Assembly (NCBI GenBank): GCA_905620495.1
Contig: CAJQTK010000023.1
Span: 1 to 62,584 of the forward strand
Direction: 5' to 3'
Source of the DNA: an uncultured Candidatus Pelagibacter sp.
Lineage (GTDB): Bacteria > Pseudomonadota > Alphaproteobacteria > Pelagibacterales > Pelagibacteraceae
DNA length: 62,584 nucleotides
Shown here: positions 55,280 through 62,584 of the stretch, piece after piece
Position numbering within the stretch: position 1 is the stretch's first letter
Layout: each line of letters opens with the position of its first letter
Made by a program: the position numbers and the translations under genes
Notes under the pieces: model-generated
Database searches by the model: none
Told to the model about the DNA's origin: nothing
The model's input: only the letters and a program-made list of their open reading frames with translations

Positions 55280-57502
55280 ATGGAAATTAAAAAAGTAGTA
55301 GTTATTGGCTCAGGAACTATGGGTAGTGGAATTGCAGCACACTTATGTAATGCAAATATCCCAGTAACATTATTAGATTTAAAAACTGAAATTAGTGAAC
55401 AAGCACGTGATAAAATTCACAAATCAAGACCTCCACTTTTATTAGATAAGTCAAAAATAAATAATATTAAAGTAGGAAATATTGTAGATAATTTTGATGA
55501 GGTTAAAGAAGCAGATTGGGTTGTAGAAGCTGTAGTTGAAAGAATAGACATCAAACACGATATCTATGAAAAAATATTTAAAGACAGAAAAAAAGGTGCA
55601 ATCGTTTCTTCAAATACATCCTCCATACCTATTAAAGTTTTGTCTCAACATTTATCAGAAGAGGAAAAAAAAGATTTTTGTATAACTCACTTTTTTAATC
55701 CAGTTAGATACATGGGGTTGTTAGAAATAGTTAAAAATGAGAATAATGATTTAGATAAAATAAACTCTTTAAAAAAATTTTGTGAGATTGAATTAGGCAA
55801 AGGTGCAATCGTTTGCAATGATACTCCAGGATTTTTAGGAAATAGAATAGGAGTTTTTGCAATGCAAGTTGCAATGACAGAAGCATTTAAGATGAATCTT
55901 TCAATAGAAGAAGCCGATGCAATATTTGGTAGACCCATGGGAATTCCCAAGACAGGAATATTTGGTCTTTACGATCTTATTGGAATAGATTTAATGACCG
56001 ATGTTCTTAAAAGTTTTATTAAAGAATTGCCAGAAACAGATATGTTCCATGAAGTTGCAAAAGAAGTTCCATTAGTAAAAAAATTGATAGAAACTGGTTA
56101 CACTGGAAGAAAAGGTAAAGGTGGTTTTTACCGAGTTAACAAATCTAATGGTAAAAAAGTAATGGAAGCATTAAACTTAGAAACTGGTGAGTATTCTCCT
56201 ACTAAAAAAATTATCCTTAAAGTTGATAAAGTTGATCTAAAAAGTTTAATAGAAAGAGATGACAAGTATGGAAAATATGCTTGGTCAGTTATTTCAAAAA
56301 TTATTAAGTACGCATCATCTTTGGTTCCAGAAATTACCAAGGAGTTTAATGATATAGATGAAGCTATGAGATTGGGTTTTAACTGGACAAAAGGCCCTTT
56401 TGAAATGCTTGATGAAATTGGTGTGGCTAATTTTTTTGATAAAATTGAAGATTATAAGGGCAATAAATTTTTAGAAAATTTAGCACAATCAAAAAATGAA
56501 AGTTTTTATGGGGAAAGACAAAAATATACTGATATTGAAACTTTAGGAAAAGTTAAAAAAACTGCATCAAGTATTGATGGGAATAGCTCTGCGAGTATTT
56601 ATAGATTTAAGGATTATAATATTGTTGAATTTACAACTAAAGCAAATGCACTTGATTATGACTCAATGGATGCTTTGCAAAAAGCTACAGATAAACCATT
56701 AATAATAATTAATGAAAGCATGCAATTTTCTGCAGGTGTTAATTTGAGTTACATAATGGATTTTGCTGATAGGGGTGAATTTAAATCAGTAGAAAAATTT
56801 ATCAGATATTTTCAAGAAACATGTAAAAATCTTAAATATTCTGACCATCCGGTTGTGGCAGCTCCTTCAGGATTAACACTTGGGGGTGGTTTTGAAGTTT
56901 TGGTACATAGTAATTTTGTGGCATCACATACCAATATTGTTATTGGCTTAGTAGAGACAATGGTAGGGTTAATACCAGCAGGTGGTGGATGTAAAGAAAT
57001 GTTGGCACGATGGTTACAAACTGATGAAGCTAAAAATGACCCTCATTATGCTCCATTAAAAGTATTTGATATAATTGGATATGGAAAAACTGCTACCTCA
57101 CCAATTGAGGCAGAACCAATGAAATATCTAAGACCAGAAGATAAAAAAATAATGAATAGAAATAGTTTACTAGAAGTGTCAAAGAAAATTTTAGAAGAAA
57201 ATAGAGATTTTAAATCTCCAGCTGAAACAACATTTAACCTTCCCGGCAAGGCTGTTAAAGATGAAATGGTTAAACTTTTAGATAAATTATATAACGAAAA
57301 AATAATTTTAGATCATGGTTTGAAAGTTGCAACTGAGTTAGCCAATGTTCTAAGTGGTGGTGATACTAGTATGGACAAAGCTTTATCAGAAGATGATTTA
57401 TTTAAATTAGAATTGGATGCATTTATGAAGTTAATAGAAACTAAAGAAACTCAGGATAGGATTAAGTATACACTTTCTACCGGAAAACCTTTAGTAAATT
57501 AG
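55280..57502 (+). CDS. 3-hydroxyacyl-CoA dehydrogenase/enoyl-CoA hydratase, FadN-type domain order
   Basis: Bifunctional beta-oxidation enzyme of 740 aa. The N-terminal 3-hydroxyacyl-CoA dehydrogenase has the NAD motif VVVIGSGTMGSGIAAHLCNA and ITHFFNPVRYMGLLEIV with the catalytic His. A second HCDH-C segment follows (around residue 340-400). The crotonase domain is C-terminal (APSGLTLGGGFEVLVHSNFV and GLVETMVGLIPAGGGCKEML), both with the catalytic glutamate positions filled. This order is that of Bacillus FadN and reversed relative to FadB/FadJ. Downstream of the uptake system it may process an acyl-CoA formed from the imported compound. A divergent second copy's C-terminus appears at the window's end. 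Confidence 0.9.
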   Translation: MEIKKVVVIGSGTMGSGIAAHLCNANIPVTLLDLKTEISEQARDKIHKSRPPLLLDKSKINNIKVGNIVDNFDEVKEADWVVEAVVERIDIKHDIYEKIFKDRKKGAIVSSNTSSIPIKVLSQHLSEEEKKDFCITHFFNPVRYMGLLEIVKNENNDLDKINSLKKFCEIELGKGAIVCNDTPGFLGNRIGVFAMQVAMTEAFKMNLSIEEADAIFGRPMGIPKTGIFGLYDLIGIDLMTDVLKSFIKELPETDMFHEVAKEVPLVKKLIETGYTGRKGKGGFYRVNKSNGKKVMEALNLETGEYSPTKKIILKVDKVDLKSLIERDDKYGKYAWSVISKIIKYASSLVPEITKEFNDIDEAMRLGFNWTKGPFEMLDEIGVANFFDKIEDYKGNKFLENLAQSKNESFYGERQKYTDIETLGKVKKTASSIDGNSSASIYRFKDYNIVEFTTKANALDYDSMDALQKATDKPLIIINESMQFSAGVNLSYIMDFADRGEFKSVEKFIRYFQETCKNLKYSDHPVVAAPSGLTLGGGFEVLVHSNFVASHTNIVIGLVETMVGLIPAGGGCKEMLARWLQTDEAKNDPHYAPLKVFDIIGYGKTATSPIEAEPMKYLRPEDKKIMNRNSLLEVSKKILEENRDFKSPAETTFNLPGKAVKDEMVKLLDKLYNEKIILDHGLKVATELANVLSGGDTSMDKALSEDDLFKLELDAFMKLIETKETQDRIKYTLSTGKPLVN

Positions 57503-58509
57503 GCCAGCAACTCTCTAATATTTTTATCTAATTTTTTTTCAAAATTTTTATCATTACCAGGGTTTGCCACACAATGTCCGTATGATGAGTCAATAGGTCT
57601 CAAAGATGATTTGCTAATAAATCTTCTTTCAAATTTGTTTTCTTCTGTTCTAAAATACAAATCTTGATTGCAAGGCATTAAAATTGTTTTAGCACTAATT
57701 GATTTAAGGGCCTTTATATAATTACCTTTGTACAATGGATTTTTACTAATATCATTTAATTGCCAAGTTTTTAATTTACATAAAAGATTATTTGCATCCC
57801 AATTTTTTGCATGATCGTTAGCCCAATCTTTAAGTAAATCTTCAGCATCTTTAAAACCAAATTTTTTATAAAGCTTCTCCCTATAAAAATCTTGCGAGAA
57901 AGCCCAACCAGCATATACACGTCCAAAAGCTTTCAAGCCTGCAACTGGTTGTTTTTTATAATTTCCTTTGTTCCACTTTTTATCTGTTACTAGAGCTGCT
58001 TTTATACCCTCTAAAAAAACATGGTTATGTATTGAAGTTTTTGATGATGCACAAAAGGGTAGAATTGCTCTAACCATATTAGGATATTGAGTTGCCCATT
58101 GATATGACTGACACCCAGCCATAGACCAGCCTGTTACCAGGGCAATTTTTTTTATCCTAAGTTTTTCAGTTATTAACTTATGTTGACAATAAATATTATC
58201 CCAAAGTGTTATTTCAGGAAATCTAGAGCCATATTGTAATTTAATACTATTACTTGGTGAAGATGAAAGACCATTACCAAACATATTTATTGAGACAATA
58301 AAATATTTATTTGGGTTTATTGCTCTATTTTTTCCAATAAAACCTTCATTACGAATATGAGTTCCGGTATAAAAAGTAGGAAGTATAATTACATTTGAAT
58401 GATCTTTGTTAAGTTTACCATAAGTTTTGTATATTAACTTAGCTGATTTTAGAATTTTACCAGATAAAAGTTTAACATCACCCAAGTTAAACTCTTGATG
58501 CTTTTGCAT
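57499..58509 (-). CDS. MetX-like alpha/beta hydrolase (homoserine acetyltransferase superfamily)
   Basis: The 336 aa protein has the layout of homoserine O-acetyltransferase relatives: an N-terminal AKLIYKTYGKLNKDHSNVII, ILPTFYTGTH, YFIVSINMFGNGLSSSPSNS, nucleophile Ser129 in VTGWSMAGCQSYQWATQYPN, and the C-terminal His in DSSYGHCVANPG. The canonical MetX nucleophile is in GGSMGG, so GWSMAG marks a different subgroup. Acyl transfer or ester/amide hydrolysis is possible. It abuts the glutamine-synthetase-like gene (shared base) and overlaps the fadN-like gene's 3' end by 4 nt. Confidence 0.8.
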   Translation of the reverse strand: MQKHQEFNLGDVKLLSGKILKSAKLIYKTYGKLNKDHSNVIILPTFYTGTHIRNEGFIGKNRAINPNKYFIVSINMFGNGLSSSPSNSIKLQYGSRFPEITLWDNIYCQHKLITEKLRIKKIALVTGWSMAGCQSYQWATQYPNMVRAILPFCASSKTSIHNHVFLEGIKAALVTDKKWNKGNYKKQPVAGLKAFGRVYAGWAFSQDFYREKLYKKFGFKDAEDLLKDWANDHAKNWDANNLLCKLKTWQLNDISKNPLYKGNYIKALKSISAKTILMPCNQDLYFRTEENKFERRFISKSSLRPIDSSYGHCVANPGNDKNFEKKLDKNIRELLA

Positions 58510-59930
58510 TAATACAGTCTAAGGTACTCTTTTACTTCCCAGTCAGTAACTGCTTGATGATATCGTTCCCATTCATCATTTTTATAGGCAAGTAATGATT
58601 TTTTCATAACAGGACCTAAAACTTCATCACTCAATTTATCATTTTTAAGAGCCTCAATCGCTTGCAGTAAATTCCTTGGAAGTCTTTTAATTCCAAGTTT
58701 TTTAAACTCACTCTCTGACATGTTATATAAATCTTGATCAGTAGGTTTTCCTGGATGTATTTTCTTTTCAATTCCTTCTATTGCCGCTGAAATTGTCATT
58801 GAAAGTGCTAGATATACATTCATGGTCATATCTGCAGCTCTATTTTCAATACAATATCTATTTTGAGGCAATCTGAATTGTGCAGATCTATTATTATGTC
58901 CGTAAGTGATATTTGTTGGTGCCCAAGTGACAGTTCCACCTTCAAATCCTCCAACTCTTGGCACTAAACCATTGTATGAATTTACAGTTGAACATGTGAT
59001 TGATGTTAGCGCTTCTGCATATTTCATTAATCCACCAACAGCAAATATTGACTCTTTAGACCATTTATTTCCACCATCAAACACATTTTTTCCATTTTTA
59101 TCAACCATTGAGAAATTTATATGAGCACCAGATCTCCAATCACCTATTGTTGGTTTTGGCATAAAAGTAATAAACATATTATTTTTTTTAGCTATTTCTT
59201 TTAAAAGAATTCGAAGAAAAACTAATCTATCGCCCATTTCTAAAAGGTTTGTATAATGAAAATCTAATTCAAATTGAGAGTAAGCTCCTTCTGCAACCAC
59301 ATCATGTATCATCCAACCCAGATCATTTAAAATATCTATTAATTCTTTTAAAAAATGCATTGAATCTAATGTGTGTTCCACATCATAACCAAAAGCCTGT
59401 CGTCTAGGTCTAATACCTTTGGCTGGATCATTATCAATAGCTTTAATTGGCTCACCATTTTCATCATACTTCATTGCAATAAATTCTGGTTCTATTCCAG
59501 CCATTCCTTTATATCCCGCATCTTGTGCTTTTTGCATAGCACGTTTTAAAGTTTGTCTAGGACAAACATTGTAGGGCTTATCTTCCCAAAATAGATCTGC
59601 AAAAACTATTGCAGTAGTAGTGTCCCATGGACAAATATAAACAGCATCTAAATCTGGCAACATGACCTGATCAGAGTCTGCTGGAGTAAGTTCAGGAACA
59701 AAAGAGATAGAATGAACAGCAAACTGAGGGCCTTTTCCTAAACATAAAGGTTCAAAATCAGTCATCGGAACTGGTTTTGATTTTGGTATCCCATGGAGAT
59801 CAATCCAGCTGGATAAAACATATTTTACACCAGCAGCTTTTAATTTTTTATGAACAGAGGGTATTTTTTTTCTATTACGCTCAACTGCATCTTTAAAGCT
59901 GTCATAATAAATTTTTTCATTCTTGCTCAT
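58509..59930 (-). CDS. Glutamine-synthetase-like amine ligase (GlnT/gamma-glutamyl-amide synthetase type)
   Basis: The 473 aa protein has the GS beta-grasp (VKYVLSSWIDLHGIPKSKPV) and catalytic domains: GIEPEFIAM, VVAEGAYSQFELDFHY, GDWRSGAHINFSM, RSAQFRLPQNRYCIENRAAD. It lacks the adenylylation loop context of GlnA and belongs with GlnT-like proteins such as gamma-glutamylmethylamide or gamma-glutamylanilide synthetases. Those join glutamate to an amine with ATP. With a Rieske oxygenase and cupin beside it, activation of an amine before oxidation is the leading idea. Real glutamine synthesis cannot be excluded. Confidence 0.85.
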   Translation of the reverse strand: MSKNEKIYYDSFKDAVERNRKKIPSVHKKLKAAGVKYVLSSWIDLHGIPKSKPVPMTDFEPLCLGKGPQFAVHSISFVPELTPADSDQVMLPDLDAVYICPWDTTTAIVFADLFWEDKPYNVCPRQTLKRAMQKAQDAGYKGMAGIEPEFIAMKYDENGEPIKAIDNDPAKGIRPRRQAFGYDVEHTLDSMHFLKELIDILNDLGWMIHDVVAEGAYSQFELDFHYTNLLEMGDRLVFLRILLKEIAKKNNMFITFMPKPTIGDWRSGAHINFSMVDKNGKNVFDGGNKWSKESIFAVGGLMKYAEALTSITCSTVNSYNGLVPRVGGFEGGTVTWAPTNITYGHNNRSAQFRLPQNRYCIENRAADMTMNVYLALSMTISAAIEGIEKKIHPGKPTDQDLYNMSESEFKKLGIKRLPRNLLQAIEALKNDKLSDEVLGPVMKKSLLAYKNDEWERYHQAVTDWEVKEYLRLY

Positions 59931-59950
59931 ATTGATCTCCTTTAGTTTTA

Positions 59951-60346
59951 TTATTGTGGCATATCTTCAGGGTCTATACCTGGTACAAATGTTATGCCTG
60001 CTTGTTGTTTCCAATCATGAGGGTAAGCAGCATAAAATATTACACACTTTTCATCACATTCATAAGCAATATGATTATCTTTTGGAATATAAAGCACATC
60101 CCCAGGGTTACAAATATAAGACTCCCCATCACATGTAAGACGAAAAGTTCCTGTCATACAATAAATTATTTCATCACAAGTTAAATCCCATGGTATAGAA
60201 GCCTTATTTAAAAAATTTAACCCCCCACACATTGTGTTACTTACTTTGCTGGTCACAAAAGGTTTAATGTAACTTTTTCCTGGTTCTAAAGTGTGAAGTC
60301 TATTTTCAATATCTTTAAACTTATATAATTGTGGTTTTTTTGACAT
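59951..60346 (-). CDS. EutQ-like cupin domain protein
   Basis: Single cupin of 131 aa. PWDLTCDEIIYCMTGTFRLT and NPGDVLYIPKDNHIAYECDE are cupin motifs 1 and 2; the sequence ends AAYPHDWKQQAGITF, reminiscent of EutQ-type cupins. The usual metal His pair of motif 1 is not obvious (Asp/Glu instead), so it may not be a metal oxygenase. It is 20 nt downstream of the glyoxalase gene in the Rieske operon. Role unknown; substrate isomerisation or a structural part in the pathway are possible. Confidence 0.78.
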   Translation of the reverse strand: MSKKPQLYKFKDIENRLHTLEPGKSYIKPFVTSKVSNTMCGGLNFLNKASIPWDLTCDEIIYCMTGTFRLTCDGESYICNPGDVLYIPKDNHIAYECDEKCVIFYAAYPHDWKQQAGITFVPGIDPEDMPQ

Positions 60347-60364
60347 TTTTATTCCTTTTCTATT

Positions 60365-60784
60365 TTATACTTTTACTGGTTCATTTAACTCGACTTTATA
60401 TCCATCAGGATCTTCACAAAACGCTATCACTCTAGTTCCATGTTTCATAGGGCCTGGTTTACGAGTAATATTTATGCCTAATTTTGCAAGATCATCACAA
60501 GCTTTGTAAACATCTGGCGTTTCTATACAAATATGTCCCCACCCATTTCCTTTGTCATAATCATCTTTTTGGTTCCAGTTGCAAGTAAGTTCTAGACATG
60601 GTGACTCTGTCTCAAGACCATACCCAATAAATGCGTTTGTAAATTTCCCTTCTGGATAATCTGTTTTTCTTAAAATTTTCATTCCTAAAGTTTTGCAGTA
60701 AAAATTAAAAGATGCTTCTAAGTTTTTAACTCTGATCATAGTGTGTGCAAGTCTATAACCCTCTAGGTTAATTTCTTTAGACAT
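60365..60784 (-). CDS. Glyoxalase I-like VOC protein (lactoylglutathione lyase family)
   Basis: The 139 aa protein reads LAHTMIRVKNLEASFNFYCK, GMKILRKTDYPEGKF, PCLELTCNWNQKDDYD, GWGHICIETPDVYKACDDL and ends FCEDPDGYKVELNEPVKV. The metal ligands His, Glu, His, Glu fall at the family positions, close to E. coli GloA. It removes methylglyoxal-type alpha-oxoaldehydes with glutathione, or is a pathway-specific VOC enzyme. It overlaps the Rieske oxygenase gene by 8 nt, so it is likely part of the same catabolic unit. Confidence 0.85.
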   Translation of the reverse strand: MSKEINLEGYRLAHTMIRVKNLEASFNFYCKTLGMKILRKTDYPEGKFTNAFIGYGLETESPCLELTCNWNQKDDYDKGNGWGHICIETPDVYKACDDLAKLGINITRKPGPMKHGTRVIAFCEDPDGYKVELNEPVKV

Positions 60785-61913
60785 TTTTTACCCTTCTTGT
60801 TGTTTTAAAAGATTTTTTAATAGAATCCATTATAAGCTTCTGAAATGCTTGAACTCCTTTTTCCCATACAGGAGATAAGAGTCCGCCATCACTTGATGCT
60901 GGAGAAGACCTACCTTCTTGTAATCTTTCACACATTTCATGATCTTCTTTATGAACGCTCCACCAAATATCTTTAGTTGTTTGAATTTCTTTTTTAGTCA
61001 TATCCTTACCATCAGTTGTATAGATTATTCTTTTTTGTGAGGTTATGCCTGGACTTATAGGAATATTTAAATAAACACCAACTTGATTTGGATAATAAGT
61101 CCCCATTATAAAATTTGGAAAAAGTGATAGATATCTTGAGGTAACAGATAAAGCGTTGTAATTTTTTTCATCTTCTTGTTCAACATCAACACCACTTCCG
61201 TAACACTTACCATCTACAAAGGTGTAATGATCCTTTAAGGGTTGATTTGTTGTTGTTTTATGAACAAACTGAACATGATAAGGTTCAATAAAATTTTCAA
61301 TAAGAAATTTCCAATTAGTATTTATTTTACCAAAATCTAAAGTTGCGACATAATTTAATTTTGTTAAATCAATATCATTAAATCTTTTTATAAGTGGCTT
61401 AGCATATTCTTCAAATTTTTTTGCCTTTCCATTAAAATTTATAAAAATCCAATCATGCCACATATGAATTCTAATTGGTTTTAATCCATGCTCTGAAAAA
61501 TTAAATCCTTCAGGTCTATGTTGATTTGTGCCACCTATATGTGGTGCAGCTTTTAGCTTCCCTTTTAAATCATAACTCCAAGCATGATAAGGACAACGGA
61601 TAATTTTTCCTACGTTCTTTTTTTCATCAACTAGTTTTAAACATCGATGGCTACATACATTGTGAAAAGCAGTGACTTTGTTATCAATATTTTTAACAAG
61701 AAATATAGGTTTGCCTGCAATAGATAAAGGAATTACATCACCAGGATTCTTAAGTTCATGAACTAAACCAACAAATAACCAGTCGTCAGATAAAACTGTA
61801 TTACATTCTTTTTTCCAAAAATCATAATCTGTATAAGATTCTGGTGGTAATCCAAATATTGTATTTAAATTTTTAGGTTTTTTAACTTTGGTTAAATTTC
61901 TTTCTCTTGGCAT
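60777..61913 (-). CDS. Rieske non-heme iron oxygenase, alpha subunit
   Basis: The 378 aa protein has an N-terminal Rieske 2Fe-2S domain with C-x-H in HNVCSHRCLKLVDEKKNVG and C-x2-H in IIRCPYHAWSYDL, and a C-terminal catalytic domain with the mononuclear iron histidines in NWKFLIENFIEPYHVQFVHK; an acidic ligand is likely in the HKEDHEMCERLQ region. Relatives hydroxylate or demethylate aromatic and quaternary amine compounds (choline and carnitine monooxygenase type). Electrons could come from the ferredoxin and reductase at 18.9-20.2 kb. It heads the minus-strand operon with glyoxalase, cupin, GS-like and MetX-like genes. Substrate unknown. Confidence 0.9.
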   Translation of the reverse strand: MPRERNLTKVKKPKNLNTIFGLPPESYTDYDFWKKECNTVLSDDWLFVGLVHELKNPGDVIPLSIAGKPIFLVKNIDNKVTAFHNVCSHRCLKLVDEKKNVGKIIRCPYHAWSYDLKGKLKAAPHIGGTNQHRPEGFNFSEHGLKPIRIHMWHDWIFINFNGKAKKFEEYAKPLIKRFNDIDLTKLNYVATLDFGKINTNWKFLIENFIEPYHVQFVHKTTTNQPLKDHYTFVDGKCYGSGVDVEQEDEKNYNALSVTSRYLSLFPNFIMGTYYPNQVGVYLNIPISPGITSQKRIIYTTDGKDMTKKEIQTTKDIWWSVHKEDHEMCERLQEGRSSPASSDGGLLSPVWEKGVQAFQKLIMDSIKKSFKTTRRVKNV

Positions 61914-62008
61914 ACGCTCTTAAATTAAAAAAAATTGAATTATTATATTGAAAACTTTATTTTAGAATATTAAGATTTACAATAGAATAGTTTTAATGAA
62001 CAAATTTT

Positions 62009-62362
62009 ATGGTTAATAGAAATTTTAAAGACCAAGATTTTAGAGGTTATAAACAGTCAACGGTTCCAAAAATTGACGAAGGTTTATCACGGACAGATTA
62101 CAAGACACCCTGTGGGGAATATCTTAGACGTTATTGGCACCCTGTGGCTTTAACTTCTGAAATTAGTGAAATTCCTAAAGAAATTCGTATTTTAGGAGAA
62201 GATTTAGTCATATTTAAAACTACTAAAGGTAATATAGGTTTAGTTCATAAAGCCTGTCTTCATAGACGTGCATCAATGGTTTATGGAAAAACAGAGGATA
62301 AAGGCATTAGGTGTTGTTATCATGGATGATTATTTTCTCCAAATGGTGAAATTCTTGAAACC
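62009..62362 (+). pseudogene. Second Rieske oxygenase, nonsense codon and truncated by a junction
   Basis: The N-terminal Rieske domain starts MVNRNFKDQDFRGYKQSTVP and includes YWHPVALTSEISEIPKEI, ACLHRRASMVYGKTEDKGIR and CCYHG, the two cluster motifs. The next codon is TGA at 62327-62329 where the family has Trp (CxYHGW). In the same frame after it comes LFSPNGEILET, the expected continuation, and then homology ends near 62362. Family members are 340-450 aa, so the catalytic domain is missing. It is divergent from the intact Rieske gene. Either a decaying gene, or sequence error plus chimera at a contig end. Confidence 0.7.
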
Positions 62363-62584
62363 TGAAGATAAAAAGATAATGAACAGAAATAGTCTACTAG
62401 AAGTTTCAAAAAAGATTTTAGATAACAATAAAGAATTTAATTCTCCATCAGAGACAAAATTTAAACTACCAGGAAAAGAAGTTTTAATAGAAATGAACAA
62501 AATTATAGAAAAGCTTTACAATAAAGAAATAATTCGTGATCATGGTGTAATTGTTGCAAAGGAATTAGCACATGTTCTAAGTGG
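62343..62584 (+). pseudogene. C-terminal fragment of a second FadN-like protein, fused at a junction
   Basis: From about 62343 a frame opens with KFLKPEDKKIMNRNSLLEVS and runs to the window end with KLYNKEIIRDHGVIVAKELA. It aligns colinearly with the C-terminal crotonase part of the FadN-like gene at 57124-57363 (KYLRPEDKKIMNRNSLLEVS). Roughly two thirds of the residues are identical, so it is a divergent copy and not a duplicate. The first 600-plus codons are absent. The Rieske and FadN readings overlap over about 15-20 nt, suggesting joining at microhomology. The frame continues beyond the window. Confidence 0.65.

Noticed and set aside
62327..62329. Possible UGA-as-tryptophan recoding
   Set aside because: Genes in this window use TGG for Trp and TGA as a genuine stop (for example at the ends of guaB and ispA), so recoding is not supported; a point mutation or error is simpler.
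1..62584. tRNA/rRNA genes, CRISPR arrays, insertion sequences, prophage
   Set aside because: No cloverleaf with conserved T-loop, no regularly spaced repeats, no transposase, integrase or phage structural genes were seen.

Overview
The window is AT-rich, densely packed alphaproteobacterial DNA that looks like the SAR11 clade (Pelagibacter-like). The signs are very short intergenic gaps, start/stop codons overlapping by 1 to 4 nt, several convergent gene pairs whose 3' ends overlap, short versions of core enzymes, and a green-type proteorhodopsin followed by ferredoxin and a ferredoxin reductase. I saw no rRNA, tRNA, insertion sequence, prophage or CRISPR array, and no gene-free stretch longer than 300 bases. 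The longest gaps are about 197 nt before proteorhodopsin, 166 nt between umuD and the SOUL gene, 167 nt between the LLM oxidoreductase and the racemase-family gene, and 142 nt before the polyamine-type binding protein.

Layout. 1-9.1 kb: isoprenoid and cofactor genes (ispA fragment, dxs, aroC, pdxH, ispB), a SohB-like protease and glyQ-glyS. 9.1-18 kb: pyruvate phosphate dikinase, nadC-nadA, the YgfZ-type folate protein, a dihydroorotase-like enzyme and propionyl-CoA synthetase. 18-21.7 kb: proteorhodopsin, ferredoxin, ferredoxin-NADP reductase, a YfcG-type GST and a MOSC protein. 21.7-30.8 kb: a DksA-like protein with a lysine-rich tail, two glycosyltransferases, umuDC, SOUL, GFA, a glycerate-kinase-like protein, TolC and recA. 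umuD and recA both carry GAAC-N7 LexA-type boxes. 30.9-42.3 kb: alaS, icd, psd-pssA, a glycosyltransferase, rlmE, an IMP dehydrogenase without CBS domains, a TPR protein, guaA and an MFS transporter.

42.3-62.6 kb is the accessory, catabolic part and the most interesting stretch. On the minus strand a tight operon encodes an LLM flavin oxidoreductase, an AA_synth (DUF1185) protein, an alpha/beta hydrolase, an aldehyde dehydrogenase and a DMT permease, with an orphan Leu/Ile/Val-type binding protein beyond it. Divergent from it run an EutA/maleate-isomerase-like protein, a DoeA-like M24 hydrolase with lost metal ligands, a complete PotABCD-type uptake system and a FadN-like beta-oxidation protein. 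A third block on the minus strand encodes a Rieske oxygenase, glyoxalase, EutQ-like cupin, glutamine-synthetase-like ligase and MetX-like hydrolase. Together they look like one or two uncharacterised pathways for uptake and ring or side-chain breakdown of nitrogen-containing organic compounds. The substrate cannot be read from sequence.

The last 600 bases are abnormal. A second Rieske oxygenase gene carries TGA where the conserved Trp after the Rieske CxxH should be. About 30 nt later the sequence switches into the C-terminal part of a second, divergent FadN-like gene. This may be a pseudogene with a real rearrangement, or a chimeric contig end.
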